Part shown: positions 43,402 through 53,538 of the stretch, piece by piece
How positions within the stretch are numbered: position 1 is the first letter of the stretch
Layout of the letters: every line of letters starts with the position of its first letter
Assembly (NCBI GenBank): GCA_963702995.1
Contig: OY969783.1
Coordinates: forward strand, 372,001-436,000
Direction: 5' to 3'
From: MFD04580-c1 sp963702995
GTDB taxonomy: Bacteria; Planctomycetota; Phycisphaerae; Tepidisphaerales; Tepidisphaeraceae
DNA length: 64,000 bases
Translations under genes and position numbers: made by a program
The notes under the pieces: generated by a model
What the model saw: only the letters and a program-made list of their open reading frames with translations
Databases searched by the model: none
What the model was told of the DNA's origin: nothing

Positions 43402-46041
43402 TCACTTCTTGAACATCGCATTGCTCCGATCGCCGCCGCTAAGCGCATACGCTACCAGGTCCAGCACCTCGTCCTTGGTCAGCATGTTGAGCAGGCCTTC
43501 AGGCATTGGCGATACCTTGCTCGGACCGATGCTCTTGACCTTCTTGCGGTCGATCACGACGTTCTGGCCCGGGTTCGATAAGTCGGTGTTCAGGTGCAGG
43601 TCGTCGCCGTGGAGGTTGACCACCACGCCTTCGATCTTCTCACCGTCTTCCATTGTCACCACGATCTGCGCGAACTGCTCGTTGATCTCTTTGCTGGGGT
43701 TGATGATGTTGTCGATCAGGTCGTGCGGGCTGTAGCGGCCGCCGGCGGCGGTCAGGTCGGGGCCGGTCATGCCCCCTTCGTTGCCGAAGCGGTGACAGGC
43801 GAAACAGCCGGCCGCCCCGAACATTTTGCGTCCGTTGTCGAAGCTGCGGTCCTTCAACCCCGTCTGGGCGGCGGCGCTCAGTTCCTCCACGGTCCAGACC
43901 GTCGGGGTGCGGCCGGTGAACATCTCCCCGGCATTGGCGATCGCCGACTTGCGGACCGGCTGTTTCTCGATCAGCTCCGCCAGCTCGGTCTTCTCCTGAT
44001 CCGTGAACGTCGCCAAGGCATCGCGCCGAATAAACTCGATGAACTTATCAAAGCTGGCGCCGCCTCGGTAATTGGCGGCCTTGAGGAACCATTCGAGGTA
44101 GGCGGCGCGGGCGGCCTTCGTCCAGCCGGCCTTGAGCATCCGCAGGCTGCGGGCGTATTCAATTTGTTCTTCCTGGGTCGGGGCCTGGGCGATCAACTGC
44201 ATCCCCTTGGCCGCGGCGGTCGGGCTTTGGAGGTAGACGAGCGTTTCGCACAGCAGCCAGTTCCGTTCGGGCGAGGCGGCCGGGAAGAGCGGGTCGAGCT
44301 TGGCGATCAGCGTCTGCACCGTCGCGTCGTCCGGGCGGTCGAATCGGTTCAGGACGATCTCCAGCGTTCGCAGCGCCGTCAGTTGCTGGGGGTAGGGGAG
44401 GCCGCCGATGTCCAGCTTGAGCATCGCCGCGAGCAGCCTGCCGCGCAGATCGGCGTCAACGGGCTTGGCGTTGTCGGGCCGGTGCTGCGGGCAGATGCCC
44501 GCCGAGCGGGCGAGGGCCAGCAGCGCCTCGACCTGCTTCGCGGGGTCGGGCTCGGTCAGGGCCTTGTCGGCCCACTGTGCGTAGGGCTGGTGTTCGACAG
44601 CGGTCCGGGCGGCCCAGCGGATGAATCGGTCGGCGTCACCCAGGTGCGGCCAGGCTTGGGCGATTGCCTGCGGGTTCGGCGAACCGTGGAAAGACTCCAG
44701 GTGGTGGCGAAGATCGCGGGCAGGGCTCTGGGTCGGCTTTGCTTCGGCGGGCGCCGTCGATTCAGTACCGGTGTAAGTGACGCGGTAGAGGCCCGATTGC
44801 ACGCGGCGTCCGCCGATGCAGAAGTACATCGCACCGTCGATCGGATTGATGATCGCGTCGGTCAGCGGCAGGGGCGAGCCGCTTAGGAACTCTTCGCGCG
44901 TCGCCTTGTAGGTCGCGCCGTCCGGCTGGAGGTGGAACGCGTAAAGCTTGCCCCAGCTCCAGTCGAGGCCGAACAGGGCGTTCTGGTACTTGGCGGGGAA
45001 CTTCGCGCCGTAGCCGAAGGTCATCCCTGTCGGCGAGCCGGGGCCGACATTGTGGGTGGCGGGAAGGTTGTCGGCGTAGAACTCCGGCCGCTTCCCGGCG
45101 CCGTTGCGCCAGCCGAACTCGGCGCCGCTGACGACGTGGTTGAGACGGGTGGGGCGGTACCACGACGTGTTGAAGTCGTACTCCATGTCGGCGTCGTAGG
45201 TGAACAATTCGCCGTCGCTATTGACGGCCGCGTCGAAGACGTTGCGGAACCCGGAGGCGACCACCTCGAACTGTTTCCCATCCGGGGAGACGCGGTAGAT
45301 GATCCCACCTGGCGCCAGCACGTCCCGCATGAACCCGCGGCCGTCGGGCATCCGCGGCAGGAGATGGTCCTCGCCCCAGATCGGCGGGACGGGCGAGGTG
45401 GGCAGGAACTCGGTCGGCTTGGCGCCGTCCCCGCAGACCAGAAAGAGCGCTTTCCCGTCCGGCGTGGGGACGACGGCGTGAACGCCGTGATCCCCTTTGG
45501 AGTTCATCTCTCGAAGCAACTCGACTTTGTCGAGCTGGTCATTCCTCTGGCTGTCGCTGATTCGATAGAGCCCGCTGGGGATCTTGGATTCATAGTCGTT
45601 CACGCCGACGTAGAGCGCGCCGAAGGCGAAAGCCATACCGTTCACGGCCCGGATGTTCGCGGGGACCTTCTCGACCTTGGCCGGGTCGAGCGGCTGCCCG
45701 GCGGGGGGCGGCGTGAGGCGGAAGAGCCCGCCATACTGATCGCTCGCGTAGATGCGGCCCTTGTCGTCATTGCAGAGGTTCACCCACGACCCGTGCGTCG
45801 CGCCGGGGACGGAGTAGATCAGCTCCACTTTGAAATCCTTCATCGCCTTGATGCGCGACACCGGCGTGGCGGTGTTCGCGCCGATCGCCGGCCCGACGGC
45901 GTCGGGGGCCCTGACCGACGGCTTGCGGGCGGGGGACTTGGCGGGCGGGGCATCTTTGGCCGGACCGGTCGCGGGCGCCGCGTCGGCTCGGCCGCTGAAG
46001 AACACACAGAGCACGACGAGAAGGATTTGGTAAGTTTTCAT
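43402..46041 (-). CDS. TIGR02604-type membrane-bound dehydrogenase, propeller + HEAT + cytochrome c
   Basis: 879 residues from the ATG at 46041, intact in one frame. Signal peptide MKTYQILLVVLCVFFSGRAD then a Pro/Ala linker. Residues 75-480 form a propeller (FKVELIYSVPGATHGSWVNL, GLYRISDSQRNDQLDKVELL, GIIYRVSPDGKQFEVVASGF, PTGMTFGYGAKFPAKYQNAL). Residues 500-720 are helical repeats. The heme site is CFACHRFGNEGGMTGPDLTA and the domain closes with VSPMPEGLLNMLTKDEVLDL. Compared with the 12.5-kb paralogue it lacks the CCCAPRF insert. Periplasmic oxidoreductase of unknown substrate. Confidence 0.92.
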   Translation of the reverse strand: MKTYQILLVVLCVFFSGRADAAPATGPAKDAPPAKSPARKPSVRAPDAVGPAIGANTATPVSRIKAMKDFKVELIYSVPGATHGSWVNLCNDDKGRIYASDQYGGLFRLTPPPAGQPLDPAKVEKVPANIRAVNGMAFAFGALYVGVNDYESKIPSGLYRISDSQRNDQLDKVELLREMNSKGDHGVHAVVPTPDGKALFLVCGDGAKPTEFLPTSPVPPIWGEDHLLPRMPDGRGFMRDVLAPGGIIYRVSPDGKQFEVVASGFRNVFDAAVNSDGELFTYDADMEYDFNTSWYRPTRLNHVVSGAEFGWRNGAGKRPEFYADNLPATHNVGPGSPTGMTFGYGAKFPAKYQNALFGLDWSWGKLYAFHLQPDGATYKATREEFLSGSPLPLTDAIINPIDGAMYFCIGGRRVQSGLYRVTYTGTESTAPAEAKPTQSPARDLRHHLESFHGSPNPQAIAQAWPHLGDADRFIRWAARTAVEHQPYAQWADKALTEPDPAKQVEALLALARSAGICPQHRPDNAKPVDADLRGRLLAAMLKLDIGGLPYPQQLTALRTLEIVLNRFDRPDDATVQTLIAKLDPLFPAASPERNWLLCETLVYLQSPTAAAKGMQLIAQAPTQEEQIEYARSLRMLKAGWTKAARAAYLEWFLKAANYRGGASFDKFIEFIRRDALATFTDQEKTELAELIEKQPVRKSAIANAGEMFTGRTPTVWTVEELSAAAQTGLKDRSFDNGRKMFGAAGCFACHRFGNEGGMTGPDLTAAGGRYSPHDLIDNIINPSKEINEQFAQIVVTMEDGEKIEGVVVNLHGDDLHLNTDLSNPGQNVVIDRKKVKSIGPSKVSPMPEGLLNMLTKDEVLDLVAYALSGGDRSNAMFKK

Positions 46042-46275
46042 AGAAGGGTTCGATGTAACGCAAGCAAAAGCGAAGGACGAGCCCGAGTTGACGCAAGCGG
46101 AAGCATCACCCGGCGACGCCAGATCGCCAGAACATTCGATCGGCTCAACGCGATCGATCCCGCCTGACCTGAGAGTTCGCCGCCACGCGAAAGGCCGTGT
46201 GAAGTATGCCGACCCGCGCATCGCCCGGCAAGGAACCCGCCGACGCGACGCCGGAAGCGACCCGGGCAGTCCCCC

Positions 46276-46336
46276 GGAAACGCCGACCTCTTCGTCGGCC
46301 TTTCGCCGGCCGATCCGACGAGGATGTCGGCGTTCC
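46276..46336. repeat. GAAACGCCGACCTC hairpin repeat, copy 2
   Basis: Left arm GGAAACGCCGACCTCTTCGT (46276 on) pairs with CGAGGATGTCGGCGTTCC (ending 46336). It is related to 12340-12398. Confidence 0.7.
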
Positions 46337-46510
46337 GAGGCTTGAAGTTCTGCAATTACCCCAAAAACGGCCAGGCCCTTCGATGCCGGCGGCGAGCCAG
46401 GAGATTCGGAATCGCCGGCACGGTACGATCCGGTTACTTCGTGAGGGCGGGGGTTAGACCGCCTTCTGGGCCGTTCGTGGTAAGGCCCGAATGCGCGGCG
46501 ATGCCAACGG

Positions 46511-46586
46511 ACGTGCCGCCGGTGCCCTTGCCGGACCGCTCCTGGGGCGGTCGGCAACGCCGCTGGTAAACGCACCGGCGGCACGT
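46511..46586. repeat. ACGTGCCGCCGGTGCC hairpin repeat, copy 2
   Basis: Outer arms ACGTGCCGCCGG and CCGGCGGCACGT enclose a GC-rich interior. It is related to 34942-35012 and 60591-60656. Confidence 0.7.
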
Positions 46587-46699
46587 TGATTTCGCGGACG
46601 TACCTCCAGATTTCGGTGCGATTGCCCGCTCGGCCAGCGCACGACCGGGCGGGGTTGACCGTGATACCGTCCGCCGCCCCAGGCAGAAGGTGACGCGTG

Positions 46700-47753
46700 A
46701 TGGAGAGAGTGATACCACGCCGACAGTTCCTCTCCGCGGCCGCCGGAAGTACCGTCGCCGCGGCGCTCGGCAGCGGGGCTTGTGCCGGCTCGACGCCCCC
46801 GAGAACGAACGACGGAGGCGCGCTCGCGCCGGTGACGACCTTCGACGGCCCGTCCCTGATGTTCGATTTCCCGGGCCTGGAGATCGGCGTCGCCGAATAT
46901 GCCGAAGGGCCGACCGGATGCACCCTGCTGCACTTCCCCAAGGGCGTGACGGCGGCGGTAGACGTTCGCGGCGGTGCGCCGGGGACGATCTGGACCGAGC
47001 AACTGCACGACGGCGACGGCTTTCTGCATGCCATCTGCTTCGCGGGCGGCTCGCTGTACGGCTTGGAGGCGGCGACCGGCGTCTCGGCCGAGCTGTTCGC
47101 GCGGCGGGGGCATGCCACCGGCTGGGATGACATCGCGCTGGTGAGTGGCGCGGTCATCTTTGACTTTGTGCCGCGGGCCAACGCCGTCTACCCCGACAAA
47201 TCGCTTGGACTGCGCCGCGATGGCGGCCGCCCGGCCGGGCCAATTTCCTTTGGGTCGCCGCGGCGCCGGCTGCTCGGCGACGGTCGGCAAATGGATGTTG
47301 CCGCCGTACCGTTGGGAGCATGCCGGCCAGGGCGGCGCATTTCGAAAAATCGGTGACAGCCGGGTCGCCGTCTTCACTGTCGTTAATTCCCTGGGAGCGA
47401 TCGTTGACCGCCAGGGGCATGTCGTCCGCGGGCACCTCGACCCGCGCACAGGAAAGCGGTCACACATCATGGACGTGCCGCCTTTGGGGCAACCGCCCAA
47501 AGGGAACACCTGTCTGACCGCGGTTGTCATAAACCAGAAGCTTGGGCCGGCGGCGCTCCGCCAGTTGGCACGGCAGGTCCATGGGTCGATGTCCCGCGCG
47601 ATCGAGCCGTTCAACACGCCGGTGGACGGCGATGTCCTCTTCGCGGTGACGACCAACGAGGTGTCGGGCGGGGACGTCAACGAGTTCGTGCTGGCGGCGG
47701 CCGCCTCGGAAACAGCGTGGGACGCCGTGCTGTCGAGCTGCGCGGCCCGCTGA
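46700..47753 (+). CDS. P1-family (S58, DmpA-like) peptidase (one frameshift)
   Basis: A Tat-like N-terminus (PRRQFLSAAAGSTVAAALGS) is followed by the S58 domain: LEIGVAEYAEGPTGCTLLHF, GGAPGTIWTEQLHDGDGFLH, FAGGSLYGLEAATGVSAELF and LVSGAVIFDFVPRANAVYPD. One base removed near 47209-47211 joins SLG to CAAMAAARPGQFPLGRRGAG and on to GKNT-like PPKGNTCLTAVVINQKL, where an internal Thr or Cys should be the autoproteolytic nucleophile. Joined length about 350. Family members are aminopeptidases or amide hydrolases. The usual motif NTT is NTC here, so the nucleophile identity deserves care. Confidence 0.85.
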
Positions 47754-47855
47754 TTGCCGTCTCGCGATCCAGAGCCGCACTTGCCGGTGCATTTGCGGAT
47801 TGCGTTCGTTGTCGGCATGCCGCGGCAGCCGGCCTATCTCGGGAAGGGGCACACC

Positions 47856-48356
47856 ATGCGCTACGTGATGCGACAGAAACTATGGGCACTCGGCGACGAC
47901 TTCACGATCAAGGATGAGACCGGGGCAGACCGGTTCCTGGTGGACGGGCGGGCGTTCAGCATCGGAGAGAAACTCTCGTTCCTCGACCCCGCCGGCCGCG
48001 AACTGATCTTCATCAAGGAGAAGGTGCTCTCCTGGGGGCCGACCTACCAATTGCAGCGAGCGGGCGGTGCGATCACAACTGTCAAGAAGGATTTGTGGAC
48101 GTTCTTGAATGACCGCTTTACAGTCGATGTTGCTTCAGACGGGGCCACGCCGGATGACCTGCAAGTCCAGGGCGACTTCTGGGATCACGAGTATACCTTC
48201 TCCCGCGCGGGGAACGCGGTAGCGGGCGTCTCGAAGAAGTGGTTCTCCCTCGCCGACACCTACGGCGTCGATGTGGCCCCCGGCGAGGACGACGCCCTGA
48301 TCCTCGCGTGCACGGTCGTCGTCGGCCTCACCATCGAGAAGGCGCACCGGGACTGA
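47856..48356 (+). CDS. LURP-one-related (tubby-like) family protein
   Basis: 166 residues, GGGAAGGGG before the ATG at 47856. The sequence RYVMRQKLWALGDDFTIKDE, RFLVDGRAFSIGEKLSFLDP, ELIFIKEKVLSWGPTYQLQR and FWDHEYTFSRAGNAVAGVSK with KWFSLADTYGVDVAPGEDD follows the LOR/tubby beta-barrel pattern from end to end. Bacterial members are of unknown role, possibly phospholipid binding. It lies 102 bp after the P1 peptidase gene. Confidence 0.87.
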   Translation: MRYVMRQKLWALGDDFTIKDETGADRFLVDGRAFSIGEKLSFLDPAGRELIFIKEKVLSWGPTYQLQRAGGAITTVKKDLWTFLNDRFTVDVASDGATPDDLQVQGDFWDHEYTFSRAGNAVAGVSKKWFSLADTYGVDVAPGEDDALILACTVVVGLTIEKAHRD

Positions 48357-48421
48357 GCAGGATGAACCTCCAGCAAACGCGGAACGACGTGCCAGGCCGC
48401 GGCCAGGGCGATCCGTGAGCA

Positions 48422-50638
48422 TCAGAAGAAGTACCAACTCGCCAGGAAAATGTGCAGAAAGCCGAACAGGACGGTTGCTCCGGCGATTGGAAGCGCCATC
48501 TGCTTGAGCTTCCCCGACGCGGCCGCCGGAAAAATCGACCGGCCCTGAAGCCAATCGGCGGCGATGCAAAGGCCGGACAACGCAAGCGATAGCGCCGGGA
48601 AAAGGTCGCCGATGATCAGCCGCGACACCAGCCAGAGCAGGCCCATGCCCGTGAAGACCAGGCCAAGATACCCGAGGAGGTCGCCGGAGAGGGGGCCAAC
48701 CGCCGGCCTGCCAGCGCCACCCGTGGCACCCGCGCCGACGGGGACCAGGGCGCGGCGGCTGCTCATCACGACGACCGCCGCGGCCGCGAGACAAATCAGG
48801 AACTCGACGAGGTGCTCGAGGAGCTTGATGATTGAGAAGCCACCGGATGCTTCGGCGACAAGCGATGCCGCGCCGGTCGGTTTCACGGCACCGCTGGCGT
48901 CTACCACTCCCTGCGGGCTCACCGCGATCGGGCCCGCATGGACCGCCACCACGCGAACAACGGTGCAATCGATCGAACGGACCGCTTCCTGGCTGACGGT
49001 GCCAACCTGCGTGCCGTCGATGGTGACCTTGCCGGTCGCGGTGGTCCGCTCCTGAATCTTGCCCGGCCCTTCAACGACGGCATAGACGTCCCAATTGTCG
49101 TCCGGGACCGAATCCGGCGCGAGCTGGCTCTTGATCGACTCCACCGCCGCGCGGACGTTTGGGTCAAACTTGCCCGCCACGGGGAGACCGTTGATCTTTC
49201 GGGCGAAGTCGTAGTCGGCGTTGAAGTCCCACCCCGCTCGATTGGGGCCGGTCAGGTGAATCAGCTTGCCTTTGAAAGAGTCGGCGGAGTCTGGCGTGAA
49301 ACCGTCAACCGGCTTCAGGTCCGCGATCATCTTCGGCCAGGCGGCCGCGGCTTGTTCGGTCAGCTTTTTCAGCAGGTCGTCCTTCGCCTGCGCCGCACCG
49401 CCAATCGCCCCATCCCACTTGTCTTTCAGGCTCTTGGCTCGCGCGACGTTCGGATCGTGGAACGGCGTTCCCTTGAACCACGTGTCGGCCCGATCGGCGA
49501 GAGAGCCCGCTCGACCGCGAACGGAATCGTCAGTCGGGGTCGGCGCCTTTTCGGCTTCGGCTAAAACGCCGTTGAACGCCTTATTGAGCTTGGCGGCCGC
49601 CGTGTCATACGCCTGGTGCGCCTCGCCGAGGGTCGCCTTAACCGTCGGCTCATCCTTGTAAGACTCCGATGTTTCCTTAACGAAGCTGTCCCCAAACCAG
49701 GCGGACAGCCGCGTGAGCAATTCAACGGTCTTGGGCATTAGCAGTGCGTCCATCGAGTCGGAGTTCTTGTGGGCGTAGCCTTCCCAGGTCGGCGCCGACG
49801 CCTCCTTGTCCCAACCGGCGAAGTACTCCTGCTGGTTCTTCCACATGTGGGCGAGCTGCTCGCCGGCCTGTTTTCCCTGTGCCCCGCCCGACGCGGCGTC
49901 GATCTGCCTGGCGTACGCGGTCAGCTTGTCGTTGATCGCCTTCACTCGCGGCTCATCGGCCGGCAGGCCAGCAAGGGCGCCGCGGACCTGGCTCATGTTC
50001 GAGTTGAGCTCCTGCGTGACGCGATAGAGGTCCTCGTTGGTCCTGGCGTCTTTGAAGGGCCCGGCCGCCATCGCATCGTCGAGCCGCTTCAACCAGGGCG
50101 CGGCCATCGCGATCTTGTTGCCCGCGACCTTGCCAGCGGCCATCTTCTGTAGGGAGACGGCGCGGTCCTGGAGTTTCTTGAGCTGGGCGGGGTCAACGTA
50201 TTTCTTCGCGTCGGCGCCGCCGAGCAGATCGATCGTGCGCTGGGCGTTGCCCAGCGCCGAGTCGGGGTTGGAGTTGATCTCATCGGCGGCGCTGTCCAGG
50301 TCCGACGTAGCCTTGCGCGGGATCTCCTTTGACTGGTACTCGCCCAGGCCCGCATCAACCTGCTTCTTGATGGAATCGAGCTCCTTCTGAATCGGAGCCC
50401 GGTCCGATTCCGGGAGGCCGTCCAGGAACTCCTCGGCGTCTTTTACGTCTTTCGACGCGGCGTCCCAGGAACGTGATGACAGGTCGGATTTTGCGGTCTC
50501 CAGCTTCCGCTTCGCCGAGTCGATGTCCCCCGCGCGGGCAAGCGGGCCCAGAGCAAGGAGCCAACTGACAAGAACGAAAAGGATCGCGCTGTTCGACAAC
50601 GCGCCGCCGTGAAATGACCCACGCACACGCACGCTCAT
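48422..50638 (-). CDS. Large coiled-coil protein with C-terminal membrane domain, unknown function
   Basis: 738 residues from the ATG at 50638. A signal peptide (NSAILFVLVSWLLALGPLARAG) precedes a very charged helical region (residues 25-470: DIDSAKRKLETAKSDLSSRS, AQLKKLQDRAVSLQKMAAGK). A compact beta-rich part follows (GKLIHLTGPNRAGWDFNADY DFARKINGLP, WDVYAVVEGPGKIQERTTAT). From about 590 there are four to five membrane helices (LLEHLVEFLICLAAAAVVVM, LLGYLGLVFTGMGLLWLVSR, LPIAGATVLFGFLHIFLASW). I recognise no family. A long periplasmic stalk with a membrane base would fit. Confidence 0.75.
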   Translation of the reverse strand: MSVRVRGSFHGGALSNSAILFVLVSWLLALGPLARAGDIDSAKRKLETAKSDLSSRSWDAASKDVKDAEEFLDGLPESDRAPIQKELDSIKKQVDAGLGEYQSKEIPRKATSDLDSAADEINSNPDSALGNAQRTIDLLGGADAKKYVDPAQLKKLQDRAVSLQKMAAGKVAGNKIAMAAPWLKRLDDAMAAGPFKDARTNEDLYRVTQELNSNMSQVRGALAGLPADEPRVKAINDKLTAYARQIDAASGGAQGKQAGEQLAHMWKNQQEYFAGWDKEASAPTWEGYAHKNSDSMDALLMPKTVELLTRLSAWFGDSFVKETSESYKDEPTVKATLGEAHQAYDTAAAKLNKAFNGVLAEAEKAPTPTDDSVRGRAGSLADRADTWFKGTPFHDPNVARAKSLKDKWDGAIGGAAQAKDDLLKKLTEQAAAAWPKMIADLKPVDGFTPDSADSFKGKLIHLTGPNRAGWDFNADYDFARKINGLPVAGKFDPNVRAAVESIKSQLAPDSVPDDNWDVYAVVEGPGKIQERTTATGKVTIDGTQVGTVSQEAVRSIDCTVVRVVAVHAGPIAVSPQGVVDASGAVKPTGAASLVAEASGGFSIIKLLEHLVEFLICLAAAAVVVMSSRRALVPVGAGATGGAGRPAVGPLSGDLLGYLGLVFTGMGLLWLVSRLIIGDLFPALSLALSGLCIAADWLQGRSIFPAAASGKLKQMALPIAGATVLFGFLHIFLASWYFF

Positions 50639-50895
50639 GAGGCTCCCGGGGTTGATCGATCGAGGCGCAGGCCCGTCAAGACGTGGCTCGGTGCGGGCTT
50701 TGGGCCCATCGGTGTGGCCGCGAGCACAATAAAACCAAATCGGGCGACTTTGTAAAGGCGGACGGGCACGCACACCGTGAACGCTACGCGGAATAGATCA
50801 TGCCCGGCGGCGCAAGTCGAAAATTTGAGATGATGCCCGCGGACGGATGAGGGGCCCGGAACGCGCAAAACCCGCCGAGGGGTCATGCCGAGGGG

Positions 50896-51655
50896 TCATT
50901 TCCTGGTGAGCGGCCGGATCTTGATGTTCCGGAACGCGACTTCCCCGCCATGGTCCTGCAGGCAGATATGCCCCGACCTCGCAGTGGCGAACTTCGGCCA
51001 TTTTGTAAACTTTGTCTTGGCCACCCGCGTCCCAGTCTTTGCTCCACAGCTCATACTCGACGTACTTCACCCCGTTCATCCAGTGCTCGACGTGCGGCCC
51101 GTCGATCAGGATGCGGAGGGTATTCCATTGCCCCGTCGGGTTGGTGGTGTCGAGGGGCTTCCCCGTCTTCGGGTCGATCGCCGGTCGATACAGCGCGTAG
51201 CACCACCCGGACAGTTCGGGGTCATGGGCATCGGCGTTGTCTTCAATCTGGCACTCGGGGCCGCTGAAGGCGGGCCGATCGGCGTCTTCGGTCACGTGGT
51301 ACATCACGCCGCTGTTCCCGGCCGGCGAGATGCGATAATCGAGCACCAGTTCAAAGCTGTCGTACACGCCGACCGTAATCAAGTCCCCGCCCCCTTTGAC
51401 GCGGTCGAGCGTCCCGTCCACCACCTGCCACCCATCGGGGCACTTCTCCTTCTTGAAGCCGCGCCAACCGGTGGTGGTCTTGCCATCGAACAGAAGGGCC
51501 CACCCGGCGGCGGCTTCCGCTTCGGTCAACGTGTTGGCCGCGCCCGCCGCGGGCTGCGTCACCGGCCGATCCAACGCCGCCAACGGCCGTCCCGCTCCAC
51601 AAAGCGGCAAAGCGACCGCCGCCGAAACTGCCACCGCTCGACACCAGCGTCGCAT
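50896..51655 (-). CDS. DUF1080 (3-keto-disaccharide hydrolase-like) secreted protein (one frameshift)
   Basis: Signal peptide from the ATG at 51655 (RAVAVSAAVALPLCGAGRPL). The DUF1080 jelly roll is clear: GWALLFDGKTTTGWRGFKKE, FELVLDYRISPAGNSGVMYH, GPECQIEDNADAHDPELSGW, YRPAIDPKTGKPLDT, QWNTLRILIDGPHVEHWMNG. Removing one base near 50996 gives KFATARSGHICLQDHGGEVA FRNIKIRPLTRK and a stop at 50896, the canonical end of the family. About 250 residues. Members hydrolyse 3-keto-glycosides or bind carbohydrate. Confidence 0.93.
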
Positions 51656-51788
51656 TCCCGCTCCTTGGTTCACACATGCCCAACGAACCGTCCCTACGCC
51701 GAAATGGAGAGGGAACTTTACCTCAAGCCTTCGCACCGATCCATGGCGGATGGATCGGGCCGCGTGAGCTGCCGGCAGCCGAATCCGC

Positions 51789-53353
51789 TTACTTCACCGC
51801 GGTGGTCGGATGGCTCGCCGGGCCAGCGATTGGTGCGGCCCGAATCGCGAACAGCTTCTCGCAGGTCATCAAGTATAACGTGTCGTTTGCGAAGATCGGA
51901 GTGCTGTAGATCGCCCCTCCAAGGTCGTGCTCGGAGATCATCTTCTCAACCTTGCCGGCTTCGAAGATGCGGACAAATCCGTCCTCCGAGCCCTGATACA
52001 CCTTCCCGTCACAGACCATCGAAGAGCCCCAGGTATCTCCGTCAAGATCATGTGTCCAAAAATGCCGCCCGGTCCGCGCGTCGAGGCAGTGAAGGAAGCC
52101 GGAGTAATCCGGCAGGAACATCAGCCCAGTCAACGGATCGATCGCGACGGTGGCCATCGTGCGGTTCATTCGCTTGGCGGCCGGTAAATCCCGGTTGTTC
52201 GCTTGTGCTCCCTGCTTATCAATCGCCGTGAACTTCCAGACGACACCACTATTGGGGTTGGGCACTCCCTGGCGTTGACCCCCGACCGCGTTCCGCCCTG
52301 TCGCCCGTCGCATCGCGGCAGGGGCATCAAGTTCATCGCTGATGTCTCCCCGCTTTTTGATATCGACGCACCACAGCACCCCGCAGCCTTCGCTGTGCTC
52401 CGGGTCCTGCCCACTGGCGATATAGAGGCGACCCTCAAAGACGATCGGGGTGGCGATCAGCTCGTTGCGGGTCTTGGGATAGACGGCCTCTTTGAAGTTC
52501 GCGTCGAACTTCCAGAGGATTTTCCCAGTCTCAGCCTCATACCCATAGACCCACCCATCCCCCAGGGCGCAATCACGACGCTTACGCCGTCTACCTCCGC
52601 GATGCTGGGGCTTGACCACTGGCCGTGCAGCACGCCGTTACCTGGGGAATTCTGGGACCAGACGAGGCGGCCGGTGCGCTTGTCGAGGCAGACGATCGCC
52701 GGGGCCTGGGGGGCGGGAAGGTGCTTGTGAGTGTCATCGACGCCGTTCCCCGTAATCACGTAGACCCAATCCTTCCACACCGCGGGCGAGCAGTTGGTCA
52801 TATTGTGGGGGAAGACGCCCAGTTCCTTTCGCATGTCATACGACCAACTGAGCTTCGGGGGGCCGTCCTTCGATCCGGCACGCCCGAGGTCCAGGCACGC
52901 GACTTCACAGCGATTGGTGCAGTACCAGAGCCGTTGCGATCCGGAGTCCACGCACGGGCTTGAGCACAGGCCCTCACCCGGCCAATCATTGACACGGCCG
53001 GATTCGAGTTTCATGCTGACGCGTTGCCAGAGAAAGTCACCGGTCGATTCTCTAAAGGCCATGAGCACGCCGGCATCCGCAAGCAACCCCGGATCACGGT
53101 GGCACTGGTTATTGGTGCCGACGTAGACCACACCGTCGCAGACGACGGGGTTCCCGTGACTTTTTGAACCAAGCTGCGCGACCCACTTGATATTGATCTT
53201 CTTCTCAACGTCCCAGTCAACGGGGCAATCCTTTCCTGCGTTGTACATCGTGCGGGCCGCCGCACCTCCCCACATCGGCCAGTCGTTTGCCCAAGCGGCC
53301 GCGCCGAGCAAGGCGCCCGCCGCGATGGTGAGTAAGTGAATATGCGTTTTCAT
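51789..53353 (-). CDS. Secreted PQQ-like beta-propeller protein (one frameshift)
   Basis: Signal peptide (MKTHIHLLTIAAGALLGAAA) then NDWPMWGGAAARTMYNAGKD, the usual start of this propeller group. Blade motifs include GNPVVCDGVVYVGTNNQCHR, CLDKRTGRLVWSQNSPGNG. One G missing in a run near 52559-52563 shifts the frame; restored, it reads APWGDGWVYGYEAETGKILW and goes on through SSMVCDGKVYQGSEDGFVRI to the stop. About 520 residues. Cysteine pairs (CSSPC, CTNRC) may form disulfides or bind a cofactor. Runs in the same direction as the DUF1080 gene 133 bp downstream. Confidence 0.9.
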
Positions 53354-53538
53354 GCGGATTTCCCTGTCCTGGTCGCCTCGCCGTGCTTTCAGGTCCACTC
53401 ACAGCCAGGCGTCGTGCGCGTGGAAGGATCGAAGAGACTAACCGGGCCTTGCCGATCGCTCTGTTTCAGCCGGTCATCTCGTAGTCCGTGCGGCGGCGGC
53501 CGCCGCGGACTTTTGGCCGCTGTTGCCTCGGCGGGGCT

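Larger units (their letters stand above)
46042..46699. other. 658-bp divergent gap filled with hairpin repeats
   Basis: Between two divergent genes. It contains two hairpin repeats (46276-46336 and 46511-46586) and otherwise no ORF or promoter I can support. The long minus-strand ORF crossing it is an upstream extension of the TIGR02604 frame without coding character. Confidence 0.55.

Noticed and set aside
44932..46167. A 411-residue plus-strand frame opposite the TIGR02604 gene at 43.4-46.0 kb
   Set aside because: No recognisable motif, and the opposite strand is a complete intact gene.
46042..47181. Extension of the 43.4-kb gene's frame up to 47181 as one 1259-residue protein
   Set aside because: The extra part has no coding character, overlaps hairpin repeats and the P1 peptidase gene, and a proper signal peptide begins at 46041.
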